A stretch of DNA of 64,000 bases from Thalassospira xianhensis MCCC 1A02616 (GTDB lineage: Bacteria; Pseudomonadota; Alphaproteobacteria; Rhodospirillales; Thalassospiraceae): assembly GCF_003326475.1 (NCBI RefSeq), contig NZ_JPWA01000012.1:62001-126000 (forward strand). Direction: 5' to 3'. The position numbers and the translations under genes were made by a program. Under the pieces are notes generated by a model. That model did not search any database. It was given only the letters and a program-made list of their open reading frames with translations, and was not told the origin of the DNA. Positions 1 to 8,443 of the stretch are shown in pieces (the first letter of the stretch is position 1; the number at the start of each line of letters is the position of its first letter).

Positions 1-200
1 TTACGGCTCCTGATTATGAGACGGCTCGTCATTTTGCTCTGGGGGATGCGCCGAACGTAGATTTTGTCATGTCGTTACGTCCGGAGTCCGACGATCAGTT
101 TCTCGGGCGACCGGCTATCCGGGCCCGAGAAATGACAGGCCAAGTCGTCCATGATGTTCCCGATCCTGATGAAGACATCGAAGAAGACGATGACATCTGA
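1..200 (+). CDS. C-terminal fragment of an unidentified protein
   Basis: An open frame runs in from the left edge and stops at the TGA at 198-200, giving about 65 residues. The tail is strongly acidic and ends in DEDIEEDDDI. I do not recognise the family from this fragment. It overlaps the start of the following NUDIX gene by 11 bases, which suggests the two are co-transcribed and translationally coupled. The acidic, low-complexity end fits the C-terminus of a soluble protein. No function is assigned. Confidence 0.55.
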   Translation, partial: TAPDYETARHFALGDAPNVDFVMSLRPESDDQFLGRPAIRAREMTGQVVHDVPDPDEDIEEDDDI

Positions 201-633
201 TCCCGACAAACGCGACTATCTGGCACGTCCCATCATTGGCATTGGTGCTGTTGTCTGGCACGGCAATAATGTTCTTTTGATCCAGCGTGGCAAGGCGCCG
301 AACAAAGGCAGTTGGAGCCTTCCAGGCGGCGCACAGGAACTCGGGGAAACATTGCGTGAAGCCGTTCATCGCGAAGTTTTTGAAGAAGCCGGAATCACGA
401 TTTCCGAACCGATCCTGATTGATACCGTCGATCTGATAACACCCGATAAAAATGGTCAGGTGCAGTATCACTACACCCTGATAGACTTTGTCGCAGAAGC
501 ATTGGAAGTAGATTTAAAGGCCGGTGGTGACGCTGCGGATGCGCGGTGGGTATCCCTGACTGAAATTGGCAATTATCGGCTTTGGGATAAAACCCGCAAC
601 ATGATCAATCGATCCCGCATTTTGCGCCGATGA
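190..633 (+). CDS. NUDIX hydrolase
   Basis: This 147-aa protein has a complete NUDIX box at residues 47-69: G47, E53, R61-E62, E65-E66 and G68 match GX5EX7REUXEEXGU exactly. The family hydrolyses nucleoside diphosphates linked to another group, using Mg2+ held by the box glutamates. The sequence before the box (RGKAPNKGSWSLPGG) resembles small ADP-ribose pyrophosphatase or MutT-like enzymes, but the substrate cannot be read from sequence. I chose the ATG at 190 over the one at 151 because the protein from 190 has the usual family length and starts just inside the end of the preceding gene. Confidence 0.88.
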   Translation: MTSDPDKRDYLARPIIGIGAVVWHGNNVLLIQRGKAPNKGSWSLPGGAQELGETLREAVHREVFEEAGITISEPILIDTVDLITPDKNGQVQYHYTLIDFVAEALEVDLKAGGDAADARWVSLTEIGNYRLWDKTRNMINRSRILRR

Positions 634-681
634 CCCGCCGTGATCCTATCGTGAAGCAGATCATATTATCATAAAGAAAAA

Positions 682-703
682 GGCGACATCCGGTGATGCC
701 GCC
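682..703 (-). terminator. Intrinsic terminator of rpoH
   Basis: A 9-bp stem with one mismatch and a 4-nt loop is followed, on the minus strand, by a U-rich run at 674-681. It lies 26 bases past the rpoH stop and faces the right way to end that transcript. It may also serve the converging NUDIX gene. Confidence 0.75.
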
Positions 704-728
704 TTCTCTGTTTGTGTTCGGAGTCTGG

Positions 729-1598
729 TTATGCCGCGGCATGCTGCGTCAGAACAGATTCCTGGATTTTCTTGAATGCACGTGCTTCAAGCTGACGCAC
801 ACGTTCACGACTTACACCGAAACGTTCGCCGAGTTTCTCAAGCGTGATCGGATCGTCACTCAGGAAACGGGCTTCGATAATTTCACGCTCGCGCTCCGGC
901 AATTCACCCATCGCGCTTTTCAGCATGTCATTATGCAGAACACGTTCCTCGGCATCAGCCACAATGCTTTCCGGGCTCGGTGCATCGGATGAAAGAGTAT
1001 CAAGATACTCCATACCCTCGTCTTTGGGCATCGGCGTGTTGAGCGAGAAATCACGCGCCGCAAGGCGACGGTTCATTTCCAGCGCTTCTTTGCCGGTTAC
1101 ACCAAGCTTCTCGGCGACTGCATCAGCCTGTTCGGGTGACAGTTCACCATTATCATAAATGTTGAGCTGCTTTTTGGCTTTGCGCAGACTGAAAAACAGC
1201 TTTTTCTGCGCTGCCATGGTGCCGAGTTTCACCATCGACCAGCTATGCAGGATATATTCGGTCACAGCCGCTTTGATCCACCACATGGCATAAGTCGAAA
1301 GACGGAAACCACGTTCCGGGTCAAACTTCTGAACGGCACGCATCAGGCCGGTATTGCCCTCTGCCACCAAATCAGCCATAGGCAAGCCATAACCGCGATA
1401 ACCAAAGGCAATTTTCGCAACAAGACGCAGGTGACTTGTAACCAGCTTGTGAGCTGCGTCGGTGTCATCATGCTCATGATAGCGGCGTGCAAGCATATAT
1501 TCTTCGTCTACGCTGAGCATCGGGAACTTCCAGACCTGTCTCAGGTAACCGGAGAAGCCGTCATCCTGCGGTACTGCAGGTAATTTAATCGTGCTCAT
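729..1598 (-). CDS. rpoH: RNA polymerase heat-shock sigma factor RpoH (sigma-32)
   Basis: The 289-aa protein is a group 3-like sigma-70 family factor. Region 2 covers about residues 50-120, with the promoter-melting segment ending in STYAMWWIKAAV. The RpoH box QKKLFFSLRK at residues 131-140 distinguishes sigma-32 from RpoD. Region 4.2 ends the protein with the helix-turn-helix LGERFGVSRERVRQLEARA. It directs core polymerase to heat-shock promoters. A GGAGGA ribosome-binding site lies 5-6 bases before the ATG. Alphaproteobacteria often carry two or more rpoH paralogues, so this may be one of several. It is a single-gene transcript with its own terminator. Confidence 0.95.
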   Translation of the reverse strand: MSTIKLPAVPQDDGFSGYLRQVWKFPMLSVDEEYMLARRYHEHDDTDAAHKLVTSHLRLVAKIAFGYRGYGLPMADLVAEGNTGLMRAVQKFDPERGFRLSTYAMWWIKAAVTEYILHSWSMVKLGTMAAQKKLFFSLRKAKKQLNIYDNGELSPEQADAVAEKLGVTGKEALEMNRRLAARDFSLNTPMPKDEGMEYLDTLSSDAPSPESIVADAEERVLHNDMLKSAMGELPEREREIIEARFLSDDPITLEKLGERFGVSRERVRQLEARAFKKIQESVLTQHAAA

Positions 1599-2220
1599 AT
1601 CATGTCCTCCAGAGAGGTTTACGCATCACGCCTGACAATTCTTCCTACGAATTCAAACAGACTCTAGATGACGCGCAAACACTGTCAGTTGTGAACTTAA
1701 TCACTCGGACGACCGGCAGTCATTTTGGGAAATGGTTCCGTCCGGTCGCAATTTCATCCCATAGGCCCTATGGGAGAGGACAGCAGACGCAAAGATAACT
1801 CATATTCATCGTGTCTCTTCCTTCCTCGAAGCAAATCGACAATTTACATGTCCGCCATTAGGCCGGAACACTATCCGGCGGTGCCATTGGGCCCCCACCC
1901 GCAAAAGTTAATATATCTAAACCCGAGTAATTTCGTCAAGATAAACCTGACCGGATTTCAGCTATATTTAACTTTCAATATCAGCATTTACATAATTTAC
2001 CCGATGAATCCAGTCGGATATTATCAACGCTGACAATTTCACGCTAGGATCGATATGCGGCAAAAAAAAGGCACGTTGTATTGTTTTTACAGAGCTTGCG
2101 CGCTTTAGATATAGTTTCGTTATTCGCGTGTCCTGCGTGAAGCCTGCTGCTATTCATCCGGCATCAACCCTGAGACCACTTTGACCAACACCAGTATATG
2201 TGACCAAAGGACAGCTATAG
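1599..2220. other. 622-nt intergenic region, AT-rich, largely unexplained
   Basis: This gap separates the divergent rpoH and YchJ-type genes and must hold both promoters, but I cannot assign a convincing -35/-10 pair to either. It contains a perfect inverted repeat at 1758-1774 and is richer in A and T than the genes around it, especially at 1900-2110. The only open frame (1725-2033, plus) has no family signature and looks fortuitous. Confidence 0.5.
1758..1774. repeat. Perfect 8-bp inverted repeat with a 1-nt centre
   Basis: The arms CCCATAGG and CCTATGGG are exact reverse complements around a single C. The site lies about 160 bases upstream of rpoH and has no U-run, so it is not an intrinsic terminator. 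It could be an operator for a dimeric regulator of either divergent gene, but I do not recognise the motif. Confidence 0.4.
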
Positions 2221-2730
2221 ATGAACATGGCGAAAACAGACGCAATAGCCCCTTGTCCATGTGGTGCGCCCGAAATCTTTGGTAAATGCTGCGGTGAATT
2301 ACTGTCTGGAAAGCGCAAAGCCGCAACGGCAGAGCAATTAATGCGGTCTCGGTATAGCGCTTTTGTCACCCGTGATGCCAATTACCTGCTGGCAACTCTT
2401 GCTTCGGAAAAGGCACCCGGATTTGATCTTGAGCAGATAAAGGCAGATCGCAGTGAATGGTTTGGCCTGGAAATCATTACCACCAACAAAGGTAGTATTC
2501 TGGATCAGCACGGGATAGTCGAATTTATTGCCCGATTTCGTGAACAAGGGCGCGATCACATGCTACATGAAATATCCCGGTTCGAACGGCGTAACGGTAA
2601 CTGGCTGTATATCGATGGTGAATTTCCCGAAACATCACGAAGCAATATAATCGTCAGCCCGAAAAATACGGGGCGAAATGATCCCTGCCCTTGTGGGTCT
2701 GGGAAGAAATACAAAAAATGCTGCGGCTAG
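2221..2730 (+). CDS. YchJ-family protein with two SEC-C zinc motifs
   Basis: The 169-aa protein has a cysteine-rich motif at each end: [13 protein letters not shown] near residues 12-24 and [13 protein letters not shown] at the very C-terminus. Both are the C-X-C-X8-9-C-C zinc-binding SEC-C type also found in SecA. Between them lies the NTF2-like fold typical of the YchJ/UPF0225 family ([21 protein letters not shown]). The biochemical role of the family is not settled. The start at 2221 has an AAGGA ribosome-binding site 9 bases upstream. Its stop overlaps the stop of the converging NUDIX gene. Confidence 0.85.
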   Translation: MNMAKTDAIAPCPCGAPEIFGKCCGELLSGKRKAATAEQLMRSRYSAFVTRDANYLLATLASEKAPGFDLEQIKADRSEWFGLEIITTNKGSILDQHGIVEFIARFREQGRDHMLHEISRFERRNGNWLYIDGEFPETSRSNIIVSPKNTGRNDPCPCGSGKKYKKCCG

Positions 2731-3146
2731 GATGACGCTTGTTCACCCATAACACCGATCTCAAGAGCCCAGCGATGAAACGGACGGATTAGCTGTTGAT
2801 AGGCTTCATCATATGTCAGCCAGATCAATTCATGATCGGGTTCAACCGGAGGCCCCAAACGTTCGGTAAATTTGCACAGGAAAAACACACCGCGCTTTAG
2901 GCGAAATCGCCCCTTGGCAAAGTTATTGACGTACTGAGACGCAATACCAAGGCGATTACGGATATCGATCTTGTAACCGGATTCTTCATAAGCTTCACGA
3001 TGCAATGCATCGCGTTCGCTTTCCCCGCGCTCCACCCCACCACCAATAAGCACCAGCCCCTTTGGGGTGCGCGCAACGGCAACCTCGCCCGCATCATTCA
3101 GGATGACGGCATAGACACAGTCTTGCACGATATAGTTTCTACCCAT
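2727..3146 (-). CDS. NUDIX hydrolase
   Basis: This 139-aa protein carries a full NUDIX box at residues 36-58: G36, E42, R50-E51, E54-E55 and G57. It probably cleaves a nucleotide-diphosphate compound, but the substrate is not evident. The frame stays open far upstream into the neighbouring gene. I place the start at the ATG at 3146 because conserved NUDIX sequence begins just after it. That ATG lacks a good ribosome-binding site, whereas a TTG at 3174-3176 has AGGA 7 bases upstream and would add ten residues. It lies downstream of the unrecognised gene at 3250-4122 on the same strand, so the two may be co-transcribed. Confidence 0.82.
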   Translation of the reverse strand: MGRNYIVQDCVYAVILNDAGEVAVARTPKGLVLIGGGVERGESERDALHREAYEESGYKIDIRNRLGIASQYVNNFAKGRFRLKRGVFFLCKFTERLGPPVEPDHELIWLTYDEAYQQLIRPFHRWALEIGVMGEQASS

Positions 3147-3249
3147 GTCCGGGTTGCCAAAGATCGGTCCAACCAAATTGATGTTCCTGGATTGCGGCCT
3201 TGCAAATATGTTCAATTGAACACTTGAGATGTTTGAAGTTATGACAATT

Positions 3250-4122
3250 TCAAATTGTCTGTGCCTGATCAAGCAGCAATTGACATCGAACTGCATCCAG
3301 ACGCAATTCTGTCCGGCGGGCCTCGGAGAAGTACTCTTTAAGGTCATCATTTGATGCCGGTATTTCAAGACCACCGAACTCGGACGACAGACGTTTGACA
3401 TGGTGTTCAGGCAATATCCGATCACGAAACTTGCCCTTGGTAAGGAACTTCTCGGCCAATGCAAAATCAAGCTGCATATTGCGATACAGGATGGTCTGGT
3501 AATTTGCGTGTATCTGCAAGTTTCCCTCGGCTGAAACGAACAGGATCGGGAACATAACGGCAAGCTCTGGCAAATACCGGTTCGGATAAACCTGACCGTT
3601 CCAGTACTTTTCCGCCAAGCTGCCGTAAGTGTCGTAATCGGCAATCGAATGGAATTTGGCTTTACCAAGTGGAAGAATTTCCACCTTTGGCTTGGTGACC
3701 GTCACAGTGTCGTTGGAAACATCGACATAAAGGTCACCGAACTGGAATGCGTTCTGGAAATATTCGTGGCGCAGATCGCCCCAGACCCTTTTGGCAATAC
3801 CACCCTGCAGACAAAAATCGCGCAACGCCGCAAGTCCCGCCGTCTTTGGCGATTGCAGCTCCTGTTCCAGAAGGTCTTTAACCCCCTTGGTTATCTCGTA
3901 ACAATAGCCTTTCGGATAAATGCCCTTTTGTGGATGGCTTGCCGGGTCGAATTCCTGATCGAACTGCAGTCTCAGACGCAGCATATCGTCATAAAGTTCC
4001 TTTAACCGTGGCAGTAGGTACTTTTTCGTCAGTTTGACCTGTTTGAAGTTCGTCGGCAGGATTTGTTCCTCTTCTGCCTGACGTTTTATGAACTCAAGAC
4101 TTAGCTTGCCGCTAGATATCAT
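3250..4122 (-). CDS. Unrecognised 290-aa protein
   Basis: I do not recognise the family. The product is soluble, with no signal peptide or membrane segment. It is rich in aromatic and charged residues, with a helical N-terminal third (LTKKYLLPRLKELYDDMLRLRLQFDQEF) and a central mixed segment (GDLYVDVSNDTVTVTKPKVEILPLG). The coding frame is clean and codon use resembles that of its neighbours, so it is a real gene. It is followed 104 bases later by a NUDIX hydrolase on the same strand and lies downstream of the ssb terminator, so it probably has its own promoter at 4123-4203. No function is proposed. Confidence 0.75.
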   Translation of the reverse strand: MISSGKLSLEFIKRQAEEEQILPTNFKQVKLTKKYLLPRLKELYDDMLRLRLQFDQEFDPASHPQKGIYPKGYCYEITKGVKDLLEQELQSPKTAGLAALRDFCLQGGIAKRVWGDLRHEYFQNAFQFGDLYVDVSNDTVTVTKPKVEILPLGKAKFHSIADYDTYGSLAEKYWNGQVYPNRYLPELAVMFPILFVSAEGNLQIHANYQTILYRNMQLDFALAEKFLTKGKFRDRILPEHHVKRLSSEFGGLEIPASNDDLKEYFSEARRTELRLDAVRCQLLLDQAQTI

Positions 4123-4203
4123 TTTATATGCAACTTCTCGCCAATCACGATCCGGAACACTAACGCAGGCCTCGAACCTGGTGTTGCTTCGCGCTTAAAC
4201 AAA

Positions 4204-4237
4204 GATGCCCCCGGACAAAAGCATGTTCGGAGGCATC
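4204..4237 (-). terminator. Intrinsic terminator of ssb
   Basis: A 13-bp stem with two mismatches and an 8-nt loop is followed on the minus strand by TTTGTTT. It lies 27 bases beyond the ssb stop codon. Confidence 0.75.
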
Positions 4238-4264
4238 AATGAAATCTTGTAATCAAATATTTTC

Positions 4265-4786
4265 TTAAAATGGAATCTCGTCATCAAGATCCGGAGCGCC
4301 AACCGGTGCCGAACCGCCACCCGAGGACCCGCTGTTACCCCAGCCAGCATCAGAACCGCCGCCGTATCCACCACCATTATCTGCGCCGTATCCGCCGCCC
4401 GAACCGGAACCACCACCCATTCCGCCGCCTTCGCCGCGGTTATCCAGCATGGTCAGGTTCGAGTTAAAGCCCTCGAGAACGATCTCGGTGGTGTAGTTGT
4501 CCTTGCCATCCTGTCCCTGCCATTTGCGGGTACGGAGCTGGCCTTCGATGTAAAGCTTGCTGCCCTTTTTCACAAAGCGTTCGACAACGTCGGCAAGGCC
4601 TTCATTGAATACGACAATGCGATGCCATTCGGTACGCTCGCGACGCTCGCCCGACTGACGGTCACGCCATTGTTCCGACGTCGCAATGCTGAAATTGGCA
4701 ATCTTTTTGCCCGCCTGGGTGAAACGGATTTCAGGATCGCGGCCGAGGTTCCCGACGAGAATGACTTTATTGACACTGCCAGCCAT
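4265..4786 (-). CDS. ssb: Single-stranded DNA-binding protein SSB
   Basis: The 173-aa protein has the OB-fold at residues 1-112 ([18 protein letters not shown], then the conserved [10 protein letters not shown] segment), a glycine-rich flexible linker at about 118-165, and the acidic tip DLDDEIPF. That tip binds partner proteins such as RecO, RecQ, PriA and exonucleases. It works as a tetramer covering single-stranded DNA in replication, recombination and repair. It is a monocistronic unit with its own terminator. In many proteobacteria ssb lies beside uvrA. Here uvrA is about 22 kb away. Confidence 0.96.
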   Translation of the reverse strand: MAGSVNKVILVGNLGRDPEIRFTQAGKKIANFSIATSEQWRDRQSGERRERTEWHRIVVFNEGLADVVERFVKKGSKLYIEGQLRTRKWQGQDGKDNYTTEIVLEGFNSNLTMLDNRGEGGGMGGGSGSGGGYGADNGGGYGGGSDAGWGNSGSSGGGSAPVGAPDLDDEIPF

Positions 4787-4845
4787 GGGTTATCTTCCAA
4801 AGTTTGTGTTGTCCGCCGTTCCGTATGTACGAAACTGGTGAGTTA

Positions 4846-5319
4846 TCATTGCGCAAAAATGCGCTGCATTAAAGTTTCAAGTGCGACGCGATCAGTCTCG
4901 TCGAACGAGCCGATATCGACACTATCGACGTCAAGGACAGCAATCAACTGTCCTCGCGCATTAAGAACCGGCACCACGATTTCAGAGTTCGACCGACTGT
5001 CACAGGCAATATGCCCGGGAAAGGCATGAACATCTTCGACAAGCTGGGTTTCAAGCGTCGCAGCAGCCGTACCGCAGACACCACGGCCAAACGGAATGCG
5101 CAGACAGCCCAAAGTTCCCTGATACGGTCCGACAACCAGTTCATTTTCTTTTTCCGGATCAACGATATAGAAGCCTGTCCAGAAATAATAGTCGAACTTT
5201 TGCGCCAGAATGCAGCTAACCGTTGACATCAGGGCTGTGACGTTGGTTTCGCCCTCGGTGATGCTGATCAGTTCTTTTTCGGCTTCCTGATAAAGAGCCT
5301 TTTTCTGTTCGGCGTTCAC
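4846..5319 (-). CDS. msrC: Free methionine-(R)-sulfoxide reductase (GAF domain)
   Basis: The 157-aa protein is a single GAF domain of the fRMsr type. It keeps the three family cysteines: Cys72 (GCLRIP), Cys82 (GVCGTAA) and Cys106 (HIACDS). The family reduces free, not protein-bound, methionine-R-sulfoxide, with thioredoxin recycling the disulfide. The active-site context (RSNSEIVVPVL, then LDVDS) also matches. It lies downstream of the ugp operon but is separated from it by a terminator, so it is probably expressed alone. Confidence 0.88.
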   Translation of the reverse strand: MNAEQKKALYQEAEKELISITEGETNVTALMSTVSCILAQKFDYYFWTGFYIVDPEKENELVVGPYQGTLGCLRIPFGRGVCGTAAATLETQLVEDVHAFPGHIACDSRSNSEIVVPVLNARGQLIAVLDVDSVDIGSFDETDRVALETLMQRIFAQ

Positions 5320-5418
5320 GTGATGCTCCTGCGTTTGTAAGCGCCTAGGAACTACCTGTTTGCCCGCATGGAGACAAGAATAAAATCACCCGTTCCAGAC
5401 AAGTGTGATCTTATAAAA

Positions 5419-5449
5419 CAGCCCCGGTGCAATGAATGCACCAGGGCTG
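5419..5449 (-). terminator. Intrinsic terminator of the ugp operon
   Basis: A 13-bp stem with one mismatch, loop ATGAA, is followed on the minus strand by TTTTATAA. It lies 38 bases after the ugpC stop and closes the ugpBAEC transcript. Confidence 0.8.
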
Positions 5450-5487
5450 CTGCAGACCGTCTTGCGACGGACCAGGGAACTCGAAGC

Positions 5488-6558
5488 TCAAAGGCGTTTA
5501 CCGCTGTCCTTGTCAAACAGGTGAACCAGATTCGCACTGGTTGCCAGCGACAATTCCTGTCCTTTGTCAAATTGATGCGTGCCTTGCATACGCAAGGTCA
5601 CATTTTCATTCTTCTCGCCGAACTCAAGATAAATCAGGGTTTCCGCCCCCAGTGATTCGATCATGCGAACCCGGGCTTTCAACGCACCGCTACCATCGGC
5701 CTTAAGCGTGAAATGTTCCGGACGCACACCAACAACAAGATCGCGGCCAGCGTCAATAACGTGATCGAGATCAATCTTGCTGCCATCGCCCAGAACAACA
5801 TGGCTTTTGTCGTCCGCAACCTTACCATCAAGGAAGTTCATTGATGGTGATCCGATGAAGCTTGCAACGAACAGGCTGGCGGGTTTTTCATAGATTTCAA
5901 TCGGCGTACCAATCTGTTCGGCGATGCCAGCATTCATCACAATCAGGCGATCTGCCAATGTCATGGCCTCAACCTGGTCATGCGTCACATAAACAGATGT
6001 AATACCAAGACGTTGCTGAAGATTCTTGATTTCAAGCCGCATGTCGACACGCAACTTGGCGTCAAGGTTGGAGAGCGGTTCGTCAAACAAAAAGACTTTG
6101 GGTTCACGCACGATCGCACGGCCCATCGCAACGCGCTGGCGCTGACCACCCGAAAGCTGCTGCGGTTTGCGCTCCAGATAATCGTCGAGTTGCAAAATCT
6201 TGGCGGCGTCACGAACTCTGGTATCGATTTCCACCTTGCTGTATCCGCGATTTTTAAGACCATACGCCATATTCGCATAATTGGTCATATGCGGATAAAG
6301 CGCGTAGTTCTGAAACACCATGGCGATATCACGATCAGCGGGGGCGACATTGTTCACCACCCTGTCGTCAATCTTGATCTCGCCGCTTGAAATGCCTTCA
6401 AGCCCGGCAATCATCCGCAGGAGTGTTGATTTTCCGCAGCCGGACGGGCCCACCAAGACGGTGAATTCCCCGTCACCAATTTCAAGATCAATACCATGCA
6501 GGGCTTTGAAACCGTTAGCGTAGGTTTTTTCTGCCCGATTAAGGGTAACAGTTGCCAT
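5488..6558 (-). CDS. ugpC: Glycerol-3-phosphate ABC importer, ATP-binding subunit UgpC
   Basis: This 356-aa ATPase belongs to the MalK/UgpC group. It has Walker [10 protein letters not shown] at residues 37-45, the signature [14 protein letters not shown], Walker [16 protein letters not shown] and the switch histidine in [12 protein letters not shown]-terminal TOBE-type regulatory domain follows from about residue 235. It powers uptake through the UgpA/UgpE channel at the inner membrane. It is the last gene of the cluster, 62 bases after ugpE. The substrate assignment comes from UgpB at the other end of the operon, since ATPases of this group can serve several sugar importers. Confidence 0.9.
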   Translation of the reverse strand: MATVTLNRAEKTYANGFKALHGIDLEIGDGEFTVLVGPSGCGKSTLLRMIAGLEGISSGEIKIDDRVVNNVAPADRDIAMVFQNYALYPHMTNYANMAYGLKNRGYSKVEIDTRVRDAAKILQLDDYLERKPQQLSGGQRQRVAMGRAIVREPKVFLFDEPLSNLDAKLRVDMRLEIKNLQQRLGITSVYVTHDQVEAMTLADRLIVMNAGIAEQIGTPIEIYEKPASLFVASFIGSPSMNFLDGKVADDKSHVVLGDGSKIDLDHVIDAGRDLVVGVRPEHFTLKADGSGALKARVRMIESLGAETLIYLEFGEKNENVTLRMQGTHQFDKGQELSLATSANLVHLFDKDSGKRL

Positions 6559-6620
6559 TTTCGTATCCTGTATGCGGATCTGTGTATTTTAAATCACTGA
6601 CATCAAATGATTGATCGAGC

Positions 6621-7475
6621 CTATTTTTCAGTTTCGACCAGACCTTTGACAAACATGCGCTGGAAAATCACCACCACCAGTACCGGTGGTATGGTCGCCA
6701 TGATTGTCAGTGCGAATGCTTTGGGGAATTGCGGTATCTGCCCGCCTTCGTAGAGCGAGTTGTAGACCTGCTTGATCCCGATCACGATGGTGTAAAGCTG
6801 GTCATCGGTCGTCATCAGCAACGGCCACAGATACTGGTTCCAGCCGACCACAAACATGATGATAAAGATCGCCGCGATCATGGTAACTGACAGTGGCACC
6901 AGAATATCGAGGAAAAAACGCAACGGCCCTGCCCCGTCCAGACGTGCCGCTTCAAGCAGTTCATCGGGAACCGAACGGTAAAACTGCCGGAAGAAGAATG
7001 TGCCCGTGGCTGACGCAATCAACGGCAAAATCAGGCCCGTATAGGTGTTAAGCAACCCCAGTTCCGCAACAACCTCATAAGACGGCACGATGCGGACCTC
7101 AAGCGGCAGCAAAAGGGTTGAAAAGATCACCCAGAACAGCGGCACAGCCAGCCTGAACCGGAAATAGACAATGGCATAGGCCGCCATCATTGAAATAATG
7201 ACTTTCCCGATGGCAAAGCCAAGACCAAGAACCATACTGTTAAACAGCATTTCAAGGGCGGTAACCCGTCCCTTTGTTGCATCGGGATCAAACAGGATTG
7301 CCCCGTAATTCTCGATAAAATGCCCGCCAAACCAGAACTGCAAACCGTGTTGGAACAGGTATTCACGGGTATGAGTGGATGATACCAGCGCGATCCAGAC
7401 CGGCAGGATCATGAATAACGATCCGATAATAAGGATCAGATGATTGGTGATTGTACGCCATTTTGACTGATACAT
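6621..7475 (-). CDS. ugpE: Glycerol-3-phosphate ABC importer, permease UgpE
   Basis: The 284-aa inner-membrane protein has six predicted membrane segments and the MalG/UgpE-type coupling loop EAARLDGAGPLRFFLDILVPLS, which contacts the ATPase. It forms the translocation channel with UgpA. The start lies 9 bases downstream of ugpA with no terminator between, so the pair is translated from one message. The C-terminus FVKGLVETEK is typical of this subunit. Confidence 0.9.
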   Translation of the reverse strand: MYQSKWRTITNHLILIIGSLFMILPVWIALVSSTHTREYLFQHGLQFWFGGHFIENYGAILFDPDATKGRVTALEMLFNSMVLGLGFAIGKVIISMMAAYAIVYFRFRLAVPLFWVIFSTLLLPLEVRIVPSYEVVAELGLLNTYTGLILPLIASATGTFFFRQFYRSVPDELLEAARLDGAGPLRFFLDILVPLSVTMIAAIFIIMFVVGWNQYLWPLLMTTDDQLYTIVIGIKQVYNSLYEGGQIPQFPKAFALTIMATIPPVLVVVIFQRMFVKGLVETEK

Positions 7476-7484
7476 GACGCGCCC

Positions 7485-8363
7485 CTAATAATGCACTTTG
7501 CGTTCGATAAAGCGGAACTGGAACACCGTCAGCACGCTCACCATGATCATCAGCAGCACCGACTGTGCAGAACTGCTGCCCATATCCGCGCCAAGGAAAC
7601 CATCGACATACACCTTGTAAACAAGGGTCGCGGTTGAACCGCCCGGCGATCCTTTGGTCGAAACGTCAATGATCCCGAATGTTTCGAAGAAGGCATAAGT
7701 CAGGTTGATCACCATCAGGAAGAAGGTGGTCGGTGCGAGAAGCGGAAATGTAATGGTCCAGAACCGGCGTTCAGCACTTTTGCAATCAAGCGTCGCGGCT
7801 TCGGTTACTGCTTTTGGAATGCCCTGCAATCCCGAAAGGAAGAAGATGAAGTTCACGCTGACCTGTTTCCAAACAGCAATCAGCGTCACGACAAAGGCTG
7901 CATCACCAGCATTCTGGATGTGGTTAAACTCGAAACCGAAACTGTTGAACAGCTTGTAAAGATCGCCCATCAGCGGATTGAACAACATATTGCCCAGCAA
8001 GCCGGCCACAGGCGGCGCAACGGCATAGCCCCACATCAAAAGCGTTTTGTACGATTTCGCCCCACGGATCACTTCGTCGGCACGCACGGCCAGAAACAGC
8101 GAGATGGCGATGGAAAAGAACGCCACAAGGAAGGAAAAGACCGCGGTAAAAATCGCAGATTGCAACCAGGCCCCACTGGCCAGCACATCTGCGAAATTGC
8201 GGAACCCGACAAATTGCGAAGACAGGCCAAAGGCGTCTTCAAGCAGGAAAGACTGATAAACTGCCTGGGCCGCAGGCCACAGGAAAAATATCGCAATAAT
8301 CAGAATTTGCGGTGCGATAAAAAAATAAGGAACCGGGCTATGCCCGAATTGTACGCGTTTCAT
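7485..8363 (-). CDS. ugpA: Glycerol-3-phosphate ABC importer, permease UgpA
   Basis: The 292-aa inner-membrane protein is the MalF/UgpA-type partner of UgpE. Six membrane segments are visible, and the coupling loop EAATLDCKSAERRFWTITFPLLAP matches the family pattern. The N-terminus (FGHSPVPYFFIAPQILIIAIFFLWPA) is the usual first membrane segment. It follows ugpB across an 80-base gap containing a strong hairpin that may reduce read-through, so permease levels are likely lower than those of the binding protein. Confidence 0.9.
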   Translation of the reverse strand: MKRVQFGHSPVPYFFIAPQILIIAIFFLWPAAQAVYQSFLLEDAFGLSSQFVGFRNFADVLASGAWLQSAIFTAVFSFLVAFFSIAISLFLAVRADEVIRGAKSYKTLLMWGYAVAPPVAGLLGNMLFNPLMGDLYKLFNSFGFEFNHIQNAGDAAFVVTLIAVWKQVSVNFIFFLSGLQGIPKAVTEAATLDCKSAERRFWTITFPLLAPTTFFLMVINLTYAFFETFGIIDVSTKGSPGGSTATLVYKVYVDGFLGADMGSSSAQSVLLMIMVSVLTVFQFRFIERKVHY

Positions 8364-8401
8364 TACTGACGCAACCCCAAGACTTGTCCAGGAATCGAAA
8401 A

Positions 8402-8429
8402 ACAGGGCGGCTGTTTGAAGCCGCCCTGT
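8402..8429 (-). terminator. Intercistronic hairpin between ugpB and ugpA
   Basis: A perfect 11-bp stem with a 6-nt loop is followed on the minus strand by TTTTTCG. It sits between the binding-protein gene and the permeases, where a leaky terminator or mRNA 3'-end stabiliser is common in ABC importers and raises the binding protein relative to the membrane subunits. Confidence 0.8.
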
Positions 8430-8443
8430 CAGCGAAATGCTGA

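Noticed and set aside
1725-2033. 102-codon plus-strand open frame upstream of the YchJ-type gene
   Set aside because: No ribosome-binding site, no recognisable domain, AT-rich and low in typical coding composition; it crosses a region expected to hold promoters.
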